From Bugula neritina (taxonomy: Eukaryota; Bryozoa; Gymnolaemata; Cheilostomatida; Bugulidae): DNA of 46,000 bases. The notes under the pieces were generated by a model, which ran no database searches, had not been told where the DNA came from, and saw only the letters and a program-made list of their open reading frames with translations. The stretch lies in the NCBI GenBank assembly GCA_964035545.1, contig OZ037769.1:13736133-13782132 (forward strand). The letters are read 5' to 3'. Numbering within the stretch: the first letter of the stretch is position 1; every line of letters starts with the position of its first letter. Position numbers and translations under genes: made by a program. This document shows positions 22,300 to 33,810 of the stretch, one piece after another.

Positions 22300-25280
22300 T
22301 GAGTTACAGCAGTTGGATAGCTTTATTATGAAATTGTACCGTTTTGCCTTATAACCTTGAATGAGTTTTTTATAAATAACAAAACTGAAAGCTCCATATT
22401 TGAAAAACATAACTTCAGAAACTAAATTTATAGAGTTGTTGGTATTGCCATGCTTATTAAAATTTTGTAAGTGCTTGCTTTTGGGTATTGAGCTTCTTAG
22501 GACAGAGGAAGCTTATATTTCATAATGTCATTGAGTACTGTATCAATATCATGCTGTTCAGTATTATAGTATTAATATTGTGATCAATACAGTTGTGTAA
22601 ACACAACGCATTGTGAATATATATCTGGCAGTTTTACAGCGCATAAGTGCTTTTTCTTAGGCTACAGTAATTCTTCAAGTAGCATAATAAAATATGATAC
22701 TCTAAATTATCTTCTAGAATTTTGTATACCGTAGTAATAATTATTTAAGAAAACTTAACACTGTAGGGAATTTGAGGGAATATACAACTATCCTTTACGG
22801 ACACAGATTTATAATCATTTTCTTAATTTTTAATATATCAATCCTAAAACATGAAATCATTGCAGTATTTTATTTATTCTATTTGTTTATTTTACTTTGC
22901 ATTTAACAAAACTTAAATTCTATAATTGTTCTCGACCAACGCAGGTAAAAGTCAGCAAAACTAATTGGAAGGAAGTTGGAGAATTAGCTCCTTGAAACGA
23001 AATAAAAATTATTCTGGTTGGTCAATTTTCCAGAAACCTTTTAAGCTAAAATATTGTGGATGCTGATCAATAATTCCATATAGCATATTTCACTCTACAT
23101 ACTGAACGACTTTCATTTTATTTTATTTTAGATTATTGAGTAAATCCATAACTGCGAAGCCAATAATTACCCATGTACTTGGTTTGCACAAGATAAAACT
23201 GCAAATATCAGCAAAATCACTCACAGCTACCGCAGCTTAACTGCACCAGGATTTCATTGCTGCAAGAACATAAATTGTATTTAAGTTGACGCTGCCTTGC
23301 TAATATCTATCTGAGATTATTCTAATGGCTAATTTTGTAAGAATTACTCTGCAGGGTCAAGATTAGCTGTTGTCTCAACTTTCATCATTTCATGTTACAA
23401 TGTACTCTTTTGCAGCGTTTCCTATTTATTCAGCTTATTCGTGTCAACTCAAATTTACATAATTTATATATAATTTATATATAATTTATTTACACACTCA
23501 CCTTTAACAGATCCTTGTAGATATATTGAAAGATGCCAACTCAACTCGTATGACAGACAGAAGTTAAAATTCTAATATCATTTTTATTTACCTCAGTTTC
23601 AGCCGTCCAATGAAATTGCAGTTTTACGGCACATTATCTTATTTTGGCAGTTTGTCTAGCTCAATTGCAGCTCCTATAACCGGCACCCTGGCTGAGCAAA
23701 TAGTGCTTTAGAACTGAAAATCCACTTAAAGGTAATAGTAAGTTAAGTGGTGTTTCATTTTTATCAATAGTCAAAACCACTTGAATCAAACAATTTTTAA
23801 GTAATGATATGGTGCATCTTTTGTTTTTAATTATGCAATTTTTGAACTTCATATTCCGGTCGTATGTAATAAGTTGCAATGACAACTGACTTTCAAATAG
23901 CTTGTGTTCTAGATATGAAACCTGGTTAAAAAATTGTGTTTTACCAAGTTTTTCAACATTGTGTCAAACTATCTATAAGGTTTAAATGTCCAAAAAGTGC
24001 CAAACGAGAAACTTCAGCGCCTCTACCAAGCATTTCTTTTTTCTCGTATTTTTGTTGACCCTCTATATTAGAAACACTCACAAATCTACTTAATCAGGTA
24101 AATTTTGCATCACTTTATTGAGCATTTATATTAAGTAAAAAGAGTAGCATTAAGGCTACTGAGGGGCTATACCCAATCTCAAGTAGACCTTTGGGGAGAG
24201 TGCAATTATATGAAAACGGCAATTTATAGAGAGTGAGAGAGAAATTTAAAGCAAAGTTATTGAAAACTAAAAATAATTTCTGCTGTTTTGCATTTCTTCA
24301 ACTACTAATATCTTATATTTAATTTGCACCATTCGGTGTGTAGATCAGTAGCAAGTCTCTAGCACACCCTATTCTCTAGTGCCCCATTTAACAGGCAAAA
24401 GATTAACTGACATGCAGACATAGCATCATCCCTACACTTTTGCAGTGTAATCTTTATCAACTAAGGGTCCTCATTGGCATTTGTGCAAATAAGGCGTTCT
24501 CTCAACACTTAAATAATTAGCGTCATAAAATCTCTGATTCCTTGAATACTCAAGAATTCTACTGCAGTGATTAGACGCACTGTTCCCAACCGAGTTCTTG
24601 GAAACTGTTTTAACTTGTATAGCTGCATTGCACTATAACTTAACCAGTTTTATCTGTATATATCTACTTCGTGCAGTTACATGAGCCTTTATATTATGCT
24701 TAAGCACCTTTACATTAGCATTTCACACAGCCTACTAGTTTTTGAATAATCGCTTTTATCATTATATTACAATAAAGCTTACGCAACCTCACAAAGCAGC
24801 AGAATCGGTCACCACATGCACACATAGTAGGGATATTCTATTCTCCTCCTTGCACGATTATGCTTCAAGTTTTGCAATGCTTATGTATTTGCTGTCAATT
24901 TTACATAGTCAGCTATGGAGTGCCAAATAGTCAAAAGATCACTCATTGTTGTATCCCATACATGCTTACAACAAAGTATCTAGCTATTATTCTTCTTCAT
25001 ATGCTCACAAAACGCACTCAACAGTCTATAATAACTTTCTCTCCTACCCCCATTATTCATGCTCTTGGGTATATTATTTGGTTTCACGTTGTTATTATTT
25101 ATTCCCACACCATTCTTTCTCTCTTTTTGACCAGTTAGCAGCCATTATTTACTTATTTTTCATCAATTTCATTAATAGACACATTGGTAGGTAAATTGCT
25201 TGTTTCATACTATACTGTTTCCTCACGTTTGCTAAAAGCTACACACAATCCTTTAACAACATTATAGGATTTCCTCCTTA
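22300..25280. other. Long AT-rich spacer, no gene seen
   Basis: It separates two PLAC8-like genes that are both on the minus strand. Open frames at 23661-23885 and 24742-25194 show no signal peptide, no splice context and no resemblance to a known family, so they are not called. No repeat with internal structure was recognised. Confidence 0.45.
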
Positions 25281-25663
25281 TGTTTGCTATATATTATATG
25301 TTATCTACATTATATTAAGGATTGGCATTTTTGCTATCATTTCTCAGCCTTTTTATCAGATTTCACCCCACCTTAATTAAGCCAGTCTGAAACAATATAA
25401 GGACTTGTCAGCTTATCACACCAAAATCAACAGTTTACTTTACCAAACCCAAACTATTATGAATAAACAGCCTGATGTTTGCTATATATAATATGTTATC
25501 TACATTATATTAAGGATTGGCATTTTTGCTATCATTTCTCAGCCTTTTTATCAAACTTTACCCCACTTTAAGCCAGTCTGAATCAATATAAAGACTTGTC
25601 AGCTTATCACACCAAAATCAACAGTTTTCTTTACCAAACCCAAACTATTATGAATAAACAGCC
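25281..25663. repeat. 195-bp tandem duplication
   Basis: TGTTTGCTATATATTATATG at 25281 recurs at 25476 with one change. The following text, through AAGGATTGGCATTTTTGCT and TATGAATAAACAGCC, repeats in order with a few substitutions and one short deletion. Two copies. Confidence 0.92.
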
Positions 25664-26578
25664 ATAAACCAAGGTTGGTGTCACTAAAGATCCCATGCAT
25701 GCATTTTTATTGTTTCAACACTAATTTTCACTTTGCTTTTTATTGAGCATATGGTAGTATTTCTATCTAACATTTGATTGCAGTACTAATTGCTGAATAA
25801 ATCTCACATTGGACCAATCTCAATGCCATCATAGTAGCAAGTCAATTTGCTGAATTGACTCTTGTGCAAAGGCAGGTACTTTTGTTAAACAACTATATTA
25901 CAAAGGTGTAGTATTATGACCAATGTATTTTATTGTGTGTAGGACATGTACTCTGGTTGAATGGTACCTACAAGGCAAGTGAAAAGCATATAACACTGAT
26001 CAAAAATAGCTATGATAATTATTTAGCTGAAAGCTTTTCATGGCTTTTTCATGAATAGCCTTAACATAGCTATATATTACTACAACACAACATATGAATA
26101 TACAACACTAACAACTGGTACTTTCTTTGTATCACTGCACTCCTCTAGTATTTTTGTAGCGTCATATTGTTAATTCAGTTAATTATCTTCCCTTGCTGTT
26201 ACATACAGGGAGAGTACAACTCTATTTAAGTAAATCTATGGTCGCATTAAGATGAATAATATAGTGTAGAATTGTAGCCTGCATGAATGTAGAAATATAT
26301 TAAAGAGAGCGTGTGAATAAAAGAATATAGAGTGGCAGAGTGAAGGACTGCAGACACAGAGGTGTGTGAAAACAAGGCTTTGCGTATACAGACTTTGCTT
26401 TAGGACAATAAAATTATCAAGAACCAGAATATTTAAAAGAACAAAAGCTTTATTGAAACATAAGAAACAGTAGCTAGTGATACAGAGTATATTTGCAATT
26501 GTTTTATCATATGCATTATGTTATGTATAGTGCTGGAAAAAGTCTGTTTTTCAGAACAATATGCAACAAGTAAAATAT
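25664..26578. other. Spacer 3' of third PLAC8-like gene
   Basis: AT-rich, with no gene or repeat recognised. Confidence 0.4.
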
Positions 26579-27563
26579 TTAAAGTCCGTGATTCTTCAAC
26601 TCCCGGTTCATCTGGCACATTGCTAAGTTACTGCACCATGCCGTCATGCAGCAGTCTCCACAAATGGAGCCCTGCAATATGAATAATAGAATTGGTCTAA
26701 TGAAAATCAAAATGAGGCAAGTCATGTTTTTTAAAACTAAGAAACTTTCCAAGTTGACAGAATCAATTCTCAGTCATATAATGTAACTATGTACTATATG
26801 CCTGGTGCAGTAGTGTGGGGACATGCAGGCTGATAATTTTAGCAACTACGAATATATTTCTCCATTTACATTAAATGTTCTATGCAAACTTACTTTTATC
26901 CCAAACATAGTTCGGAGTTTTGTTCTCATGGCAACCCAGCTGACTGGGGCAAGGCAGCACCCAGCCCCACAACCACAGCAGCAGTCTTCTCCCATACGAC
27001 TGGCTGTGCTGCAGGCAAAGCAAGGAAAACACCACCATGCATAGCAACCTGCAATAGAAATTTATATTTCAACTGAAAATGTGCAAATACACGCTTTTCA
27101 GTGTGTATCCCTGCATTTATTTATTTGTCACCAAAAAATAAAGCACACACCTAAAATGGCCTTTAAGGAAAAATCAAACGTGTATCTTGTAGCTGCAAGT
27201 ATTATTTGAATTCAGCTTAGAAAATCAATTTTTTAAAACGGGCACCTGTAAAAAAACATTTTTGTTTAATATAAAAAACTCACAGCTACCGATATCACTA
27301 CAGCATTCGCATAGTCCAGTGGAGAAATCTCGGATATTTTGTGGATAAGGTCCTCTAGCGGCATTTTTCAATTCAGCCTGCACTTGTATCATAGGCATAG
27401 AAACTACTGAAGCAGATGGCATCTGAAAGCCTATTGGCTGTTGATGAAAAGGTTCAGCAGGTGGTTGCTGAAATCCTATTGGCTGCTGACGAACAGGCTC
27501 GGCAGGTGGTTGCTGGTAGCACTGAGGTGACTCCAGAAGTTTTTCATGAGATAGAGATGACAT
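26579..27563 (-). CDS. PLAC8/cornifelin-like protein, 175 aa
   Basis: Exons are 27563-27284, 27048-26894 and 26671-26579, with phases 1 and 0; introns of 235 and 222 bp make this the most compact member. The ATG at 27563 gives MSSLSHEKLLESPQCYQQ; the frame stays open slightly further upstream but only through a TTG. The N-terminus holds two copies of QQPPAEP(V/F)(R/H)QQPIGF. The domain opens with PYPQNIRDFSTGLCECC, exon 2 encodes CYAWWCFPCFACSTASRMG, and exon 3 encodes GSICGDCCMTAWCSNLAMCQ and ends NRELKNHGL. The exon 3 cysteines are complete, unlike in the first two genes. Role unknown. Confidence 0.93.
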
Positions 27564-27599
27564 AGCCGTTGTGATTTTACTGAAATTACGCAAAATTGA

Positions 27600-30070
27600 A
27601 AGCCCACAAAATTAAATGGAACTATCGCATCTATACTGAAAATGCTCTACCAAAGAACACCCATTACTAAATGTAATACTCCTAAATTATTTTGGAGTGC
27701 AGAATACTCTTGATAATTGATTACATTCACAAAAATAAATTATTATTTAATATAAATTACTGTTATTATATTAAACATATAACTATAATATCAACATTAT
27801 TATAGATTACTGAATCAAATGAATTTGTATAATAGTCCATTGTTACTTGTAATTTAAATCGGTTATGATATTATTTATTAAATATTGTAAAACATGTTGC
27901 GTGTTCAAAAAGTCAAATTAGAAATTGCTGTCTATTTTGAATAAATGCAATATTTGCTTGAAGCTTAATTCACTTTTTGCTGGAAAATATTTGGATGATG
28001 ACATTTTATTAATTTTTCACAAATTTGAAAAAACTAGAGTCAATATAGTTTAATTTAAGCTTATTCACATAAAATTTATGTAAATAAACTATTAGTATTA
28101 GTATTTAACTATTACTAGTATCATATTTATGATAAATATCAATAGGATACTATTAGTATTACATTTACTATTACTCTTACTCTTAGACTCTTAGTGTTAC
28201 TATTACTAATACTATTAGTATTACATTTACTATTAGTATTACTAATAGTATTACTATTAGTAATATTAATACTTATACTAAATCTAATAGCACAGCTATA
28301 AGTAAATGTAACACTAATATAATTAACATTAGGGTGATTTACTGATTAGCATAATCACTTAAAAGTTAATGATAATGACAACCAATACCATGCATAAAGA
28401 TAATCACAATGACAATCACAGCAAAAAACGACAGGAGTCGTAATCTAAATTATAAATAAATGTATGATCATCATCATTATGATTATCAATATGTTGATAT
28501 CATTTTTATCGCTTTTTGATTATAATTATCATTATGCTCATGATTTTTATTTATTTATTATTATCATTATGATATTCATAGTAAAAATAAAATAATTAAT
28601 AGTAAATAATAATATTATCATTTAATTTTATGCACTTAGAATAATTACTTATCCGTTATCACTTATAGTAAATTATCAAGATCTTATTATAAAAAATGTT
28701 TTGCATGTTGTTCAGAAAGGAATTATCGATTTATTAAAAATTCAATAATATAAAATAGGTTGGTATTCAGTTATCGAGTGGACAGAAGCCAGAGCCCTGC
28801 GAGCTGGCTGTGCCAGTCTTCTGCTCGTTGACTCATGGGTCACGTGCGAAGTTAGTGAGACTATGTAGTAGCAAGCTTATTGAAGATATTACATGTAATT
28901 ATAATCTAGAGACGAACGCGGTCGTTAGGTTGTAAATTAGAAGTTGTCTTTCATCTTAAGAAAATGCGGCTCTCCCCAGTCCCATGTTAACAGCTGCGAA
29001 CTGGAATTGTCTGACCTATGTTGTACACTTGAAATCTGCACCACTAATAGTAGTTAACTTATAGACACTTAATAATGAGCAGAAAATTCGGGATTTTGCG
29101 AATCTATAAACTATTAACTAAAAAATGAACATTTAAGTTTATTGATAGTCAAACAATTTTTAAAAGAAAAATTAAATTAGCATATATGGTGGAGAAATAA
29201 AAAGTAATTTCTTTTCAAATTGGAAAACATTACTAGCAGTTTGTAAAGCAAGATATTTGTTTTTTGGAATATTTTTGCCAAAATTAAACATTTTTCTGCA
29301 TTCTGTCATTTGAAAAAAAATCCACAGTAGATATACTATGTTTATCAGCAAGGAACAAATGCAATGGGTTAGAAATATTAGAGAGTGCAAACCGCATTTG
29401 ATGAAGACAATTTATGCAACAATGATGACTAGGTCATAATTTGATTATTAAATCTAATGCATGCAATATAAGTGTTGCTATCTTCAAGATATCTGAAGCA
29501 ATGAAAAGTAATATGCTGTAGCTTATAAATATATATTATCATTGCTTTTGTACTGATTTACAAAGTTTGAAAAATTAAACTTTGCAAGTAACAACTCAAT
29601 ATAAATGCTATTAAATTATAGCTGATGTGTCATGGGCTGCATCTACGCTTTTATTGAGCTGGGGCAGTACTAATTTTCTCAAGCTGCTTTTCTACCCTTT
29701 GCAATAAAATTCTAGCTTGCAAAAAACTAAACATTATTATTTATCTCACACTGAAGCTCATTGGAATTCAATCTGTATACCAGCATTAGAGGAGGGTAAA
29801 AATTATTAGAAGCATAGCATATACTTACTAAAATTCAAATGTACTATAAGTAGTTAGCTATTGATTAAAGTGTATTTGTAAATAGCATAGAGCTACAAAC
29901 AGCCATGTTAATCTCTTGAAATAGTATATAGACAAAAAGAATGCATATATATCTAGTCTATATTGCTTCTGTGCTGCATTGAAAGATCCACACATCCTGT
30001 ATGATATAAAGTCCTGGACTTGCCATAAGTATTAGCACAAAAATGGTGACTACTACATACTATCTCAGTT
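27600..30070. other. AT-rich spacer with a simple-repeat stretch and a GC-richer block
   Basis: 28085-28300 is rich in ATT/AGT trinucleotides (ATTACTATTAGTATTACATT-like). 28765-28990 is distinctly richer in G and C than its surroundings but holds no exon I can recognise. From about 29955 onward the sequence is homologous to the 3' flank of peptide gene A (4875-5050), marking the edge of the duplicated peptide-gene unit. Confidence 0.5.
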
Positions 30071-30465
30071 AATTTGTTTACTTAGTTAAGTGTCACAGTA
30101 TAAATGTTTTTATAGAATCACACAATCAGTAATTAACTGGCATTAGTCAAGTTATAGTTGTTAACAATATGTAATTAGCAGTCTTGGTTGAAGTCTAATA
30201 TATGCAGTCTCTAGTATTCTGAATTATATACTTGTATAGGGTGTTGTTTTATCTTAAGCCAATAGCACCAGGTTGGCTAGTCACTAACCCCATAAGCCAA
30301 TACTTCTAATAACATAAGTCACTTTAGTTAAAATTGAAAACAACAAATTTTATAAACAGTTAAAAGATGTTGAACTAAAATTTATATGTAAAAAATATAT
30401 AAAAAATATTATATGTAACTTTTAAAAATCCAGGCATATTTCTTAATTAATTGGTAAAAAATAAT

Positions 30466-30585
30466 TGCCCCCACCAGGATTCGAACCACAGACCTCAGGC
30501 TTGCAAGCAGGTACACTAACCAATAACGCCACAGGGACCGGTGGGCTAACCCATCACTACAATTGGCTTCAGCCTGCACATAAGG
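30466..30585 (-). repeat. tRNA-derived SINE, family 1, minus strand
   Basis: On the minus strand a unit end (TAGTGATGGGTTAGCCCAC) is followed by a tRNA-like head with TGGCGTTATTGGTTAGTG, CTGCTTGCAAGCC and a B box GGTTCGAATCC. It lies in the 3' flank of peptide gene C. Confidence 0.75.
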
Positions 30586-30801
30586 TACAATATCATTTCA
30601 TCAGACAAATTTATGTGAATAATATAAAATAAACTTACAGCAGTAATTTTTTTTACAACTTTATAAATAAATATAAACAAAAATTAGTTCTACACTGTAT
30701 AAAACAACCTCCTTTGAATTATAAATTTAGTAATAGTATCGAGTTCATTGCCACGGTAATAGTCAAAAGTTGGAGATCCTCAGATAAACTAAACAACAAT
30801 A

Positions 30802-32091
30802 TTAATTAGTGAAACTGTAACTTCTATTATTATTATGATAACTTGTTCTAGCTCTTCTAAATGCTCCTCGCCGACGATTTACAAATTGCTTTCTAAACGC
30901 TGCTCCTTTCAACACAGGTTGACATTTGTACAGGTAAGAGTTATACTTGGAGCAGGACAAGCTACCTGTACACCTGCAACATAATTACTGAAAGTATAAA
31001 TCAGGTAGCATTTGAGTGTATAATGCATGGTGTTATAATATGAATATAATATTATAGTTCAAGCTCTTATTCTACCATGCAATGCAGTAGTTTGTCAGTT
31101 CAGCTATACTAATTGATAATTTTAATTATGTAAACATACGGAGTTTGTGTAATAAAATGTTAGAACATTTATACACAAGATCAGTTCCTGGAATCAAAAT
31201 CAAACATAGCGATTTTATGAAAAGGCCGGTGGTAATACAACGTTTTTTAAAAACTTCAATCTGATAACGTTTATTTTATTTTATAACAAGAAGCTTATAT
31301 AATTAAATTTTAATCTGCTTCAAAAAATATGATTTATTTAAAACATCAGTTAATGTAATTACTTGGGTGACACCGCATTTCCAAAATGACAATTGGAAAA
31401 CACTTATTTAGAAAACGGACAAATCACCAATATACAACTGGAAAATAGACAATTATAAAAATATACATTTGAAAAATAGATGTTAAAAAAATAGACATAT
31501 GGAAAATGAAGAATATCTAACATGGCGTAGTTTAAAAGGGGTATTCAGTATCTGCATGTCCGGGTCCAAAATAGCTTTCAAAAATAAATCTATAGAGGCT
31601 GAGTCAGTTAGGATATCATGAAAGCAGAATTAGTTATTGAATAGAGATTCAATTTAAAGTTACACACGTTTACAATTAGCTATTGTGGACCCTCTGGACT
31701 ATAGGCCATGTTGAATATCTTTCATTCTCCAAATGTCATTTAATGTCCGATTAATGTTTATTTTCCATTTGTCCATTTTCCAAATAGGTGTTTTCCAATT
31801 GTCATTTTTGAAATGCTGAGCATTCAATTACTTGATGCTCTGGCCAACAGTTTGGAAAGATGAAAATATTATCGAAATACTACTGTGTCAGCCATAAGTC
31901 TAAGTGACCCTGTGTGTACACACTGCGTGCAGTAAATAAGTATGCTTTATTATGTTTTTGGCTTACTTATTACATCCATCACATCGTTCCCCAATTTCCC
32001 GAGTTCGACCACAAGATGATTGTAAGCTTTGCATTACCAAGCACCCAGCAATCAGCAGAAATACAGTCAGTGCAGCAGATATAACCTTCAT
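30802..32091 (-). CDS. Secreted six-cysteine peptide C, divergent, 98 aa
   Basis: Coding exons are 32091-31967 and 30973-30802 (donor GTAAGC, acceptor TTGCAG, phase 2, intron 993 bp). The signal peptide MKVISAALTVFLLIAGCLVM is conserved. The mature part keeps six Cys but the last gap is x9 instead of x6 (CSKYNSYLYKC). The tail is longer and less purely basic: a basic part (FRKQFVNRRRGAFRRAR) followed by an Asn/Tyr/Ser-rich end (SYHNNNRSYSFTN). It is the most divergent member and may have a different target. The extra intron length comes from a 442-bp foldback element. The stop codon falls within the region that is 3' UTR in the relatives, so the tail may have grown by stop loss; no clear 3' hairpin remains. 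Confidence 0.83.
31375..31816. mobile_element. Foldback/MITE-like element in intron of peptide gene C
   Basis: The left end GCATTTCCAAAATGACAATT, continuing GGAAAACAC, is matched by the inverse of the right end (GCATTTCAAAAATGACAATT, GGAAAACAC). Similarity continues for about 150 bp as A-rich repeats of GGAAAATAGACA type and ends near AACATGGC. The centre is unique. It has no coding capacity. The paralogous introns lack it. Confidence 0.8.
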
Positions 32092-32251
32092 CTCTGTTCT
32101 GTATAGAAATCTTTAATAAACATCAGTTATTATAGTTATACTATAACTGATAAGTAGCTTATATATGTGCATTCACTACACCACATTTTAAATATTGTCT
32201 GTAAACAAGGATAATATAAACCACTTACTTTTAATTATGGAGAAGTGCTAC

Positions 32252-32318
32252 CTTCAGAGCAAAAGAGCAAGTGGCAGAGATGACAGCTCAGAGCAAGTGC
32301 TTGCAGAGGAATTGATGG
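32252..32318 (-). other. Non-coding exon 1 of secreted-peptide gene C (5' end approximate)
   Basis: Ends GCTCTGAAG at a GTAGC donor and contains CTGCAAGCACTTGCTCTGAG. A 153-bp intron leads to the coding exon starting at 32098. Confidence 0.68.
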
Positions 32319-32335
32319 TAGAGTGTTGAAAGGAT

Positions 32336-32345
32336 TACTATATAT
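32336..32345 (-). promoter_or_regulatory. Probable TATA box of secreted-peptide gene C
   Basis: GATATATAGT on the minus strand, in the family position but differing from the TATAAATA of the other genes. Confidence 0.5.
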
Positions 32346-32904
32346 CTGATACTAAAGATGTAAATTGTTACCAGCTGATGTTTTGACAAAGAACTATATA
32401 ACATATGAATAAAGATGATATATATTATGATAAATAATGAAAATAATATGATAAATAATAAAAAGATTATTATTATTATCACATAAAAAAGCTTAACAAT
32501 GTCAACATTTGCTGGGTTAGTATATATGGTAAATTAATTATTTCCAGTCAGATTTGGCAAAAACAAAATGTTATAATACTGGAAGAAATATTAAGCTGAT
32601 TATAATTAGCTATATATAGATAAAAAAGAAAAATAGGACCATAAAGCTATAATAAAGCTATCACTGTGTTTCCATGAATAGAGGTAGGTGCGGTAAGGGA
32701 GGAAAGACGGTGTTCTAGATTAGAAATGTATAATAAGAAGTTATGTTCATGTGAGAATTTAACCCCCCCCCCTTTTGAACCAAAATTTATAAGTAAAATT
32801 AAAGAACTTAGGCTATCTCAATTTCGCCTCTACCATGCTCATATAATATGTATTGCTCAATCTCAGTTGAAAGGTGCAGACTATTATTACATAGCAAAAC
32901 CATA

Positions 32905-33145
32905 TGAAGTAAATGTGGGTTCAAATCCCAGTGAGCGCAAAATTATTTTATAACCTACTCCGGCTTTTGGTAAAGTGTAGTAGTAGTACTCTAAGGGAGT
33001 TGAGTGGCCAGGGGAGCCTGAAGACTGAAGGAGTAATAAAGAGGCAAATGAAGATCAGAGAATTGGGTGAGATGTATAGTGTTGTGATTACCCAGTAATG
33101 TTTGCATCCTGAGCTTTGAGTTCGAATCTCAATGGGGGCAAAAGT
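32905..33145 (+). repeat. tRNA-derived SINE, family 1, tandem form, eroded
   Basis: A B-box remnant GGTTCAAATCCCAGTG at 32919 is followed by the family body (GGCCAGGGGAGCCTGAAGAC, then TGAAGGAGTAAT). A second head then ends in a B box GAGTTCGAATCTC and GGGGGCA. Confidence 0.75.
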
Positions 33146-33471
33146 TTTACGTTAAATTTGCCTACTGAATCAACGGCAGCCATAAAATGCTTACACTATA
33201 TAACTGAAGTTGTATAATGCTTTTCACATTATAATGTTGTTTTTCTAATCACTTGCATTTTCTGAATCTAGAAATTCTAGATGAAGCTAGCAATTTATGC
33301 TCCACCCATATTAATTTATCACCTTTAAATATATCAGAAATAGACACAATTTAACAAAGTATCAGAGAAAGAGCCTTTGCTCATATAGAAATTCAACTGT
33401 GCAGGAGTTAGCTAATAATTTTATTGTGTTTGGCTTTAGATGTGAATCTGATGAAATGTTAGAAACTGAAA

Positions 33472-33694
<223 letters not shown>

Positions 33695-33810
33695 GTATGC
33701 TGATTGTCAATCTAGTTGGAGTTCCAGCAAAGTAAAGTGCTCGATATCACGGGTGACAGAGCTAATATATTTTTAGAGAACATCTATAAATATGATCACT
33801 AAACTGTTAG

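Noticed and set aside
24742-25194. Overlapping open frames of 62-92 codons on the plus strand
   Set aside because: No signal peptide, domain, paralogue or splice context was found; the composition matches the surrounding spacer.
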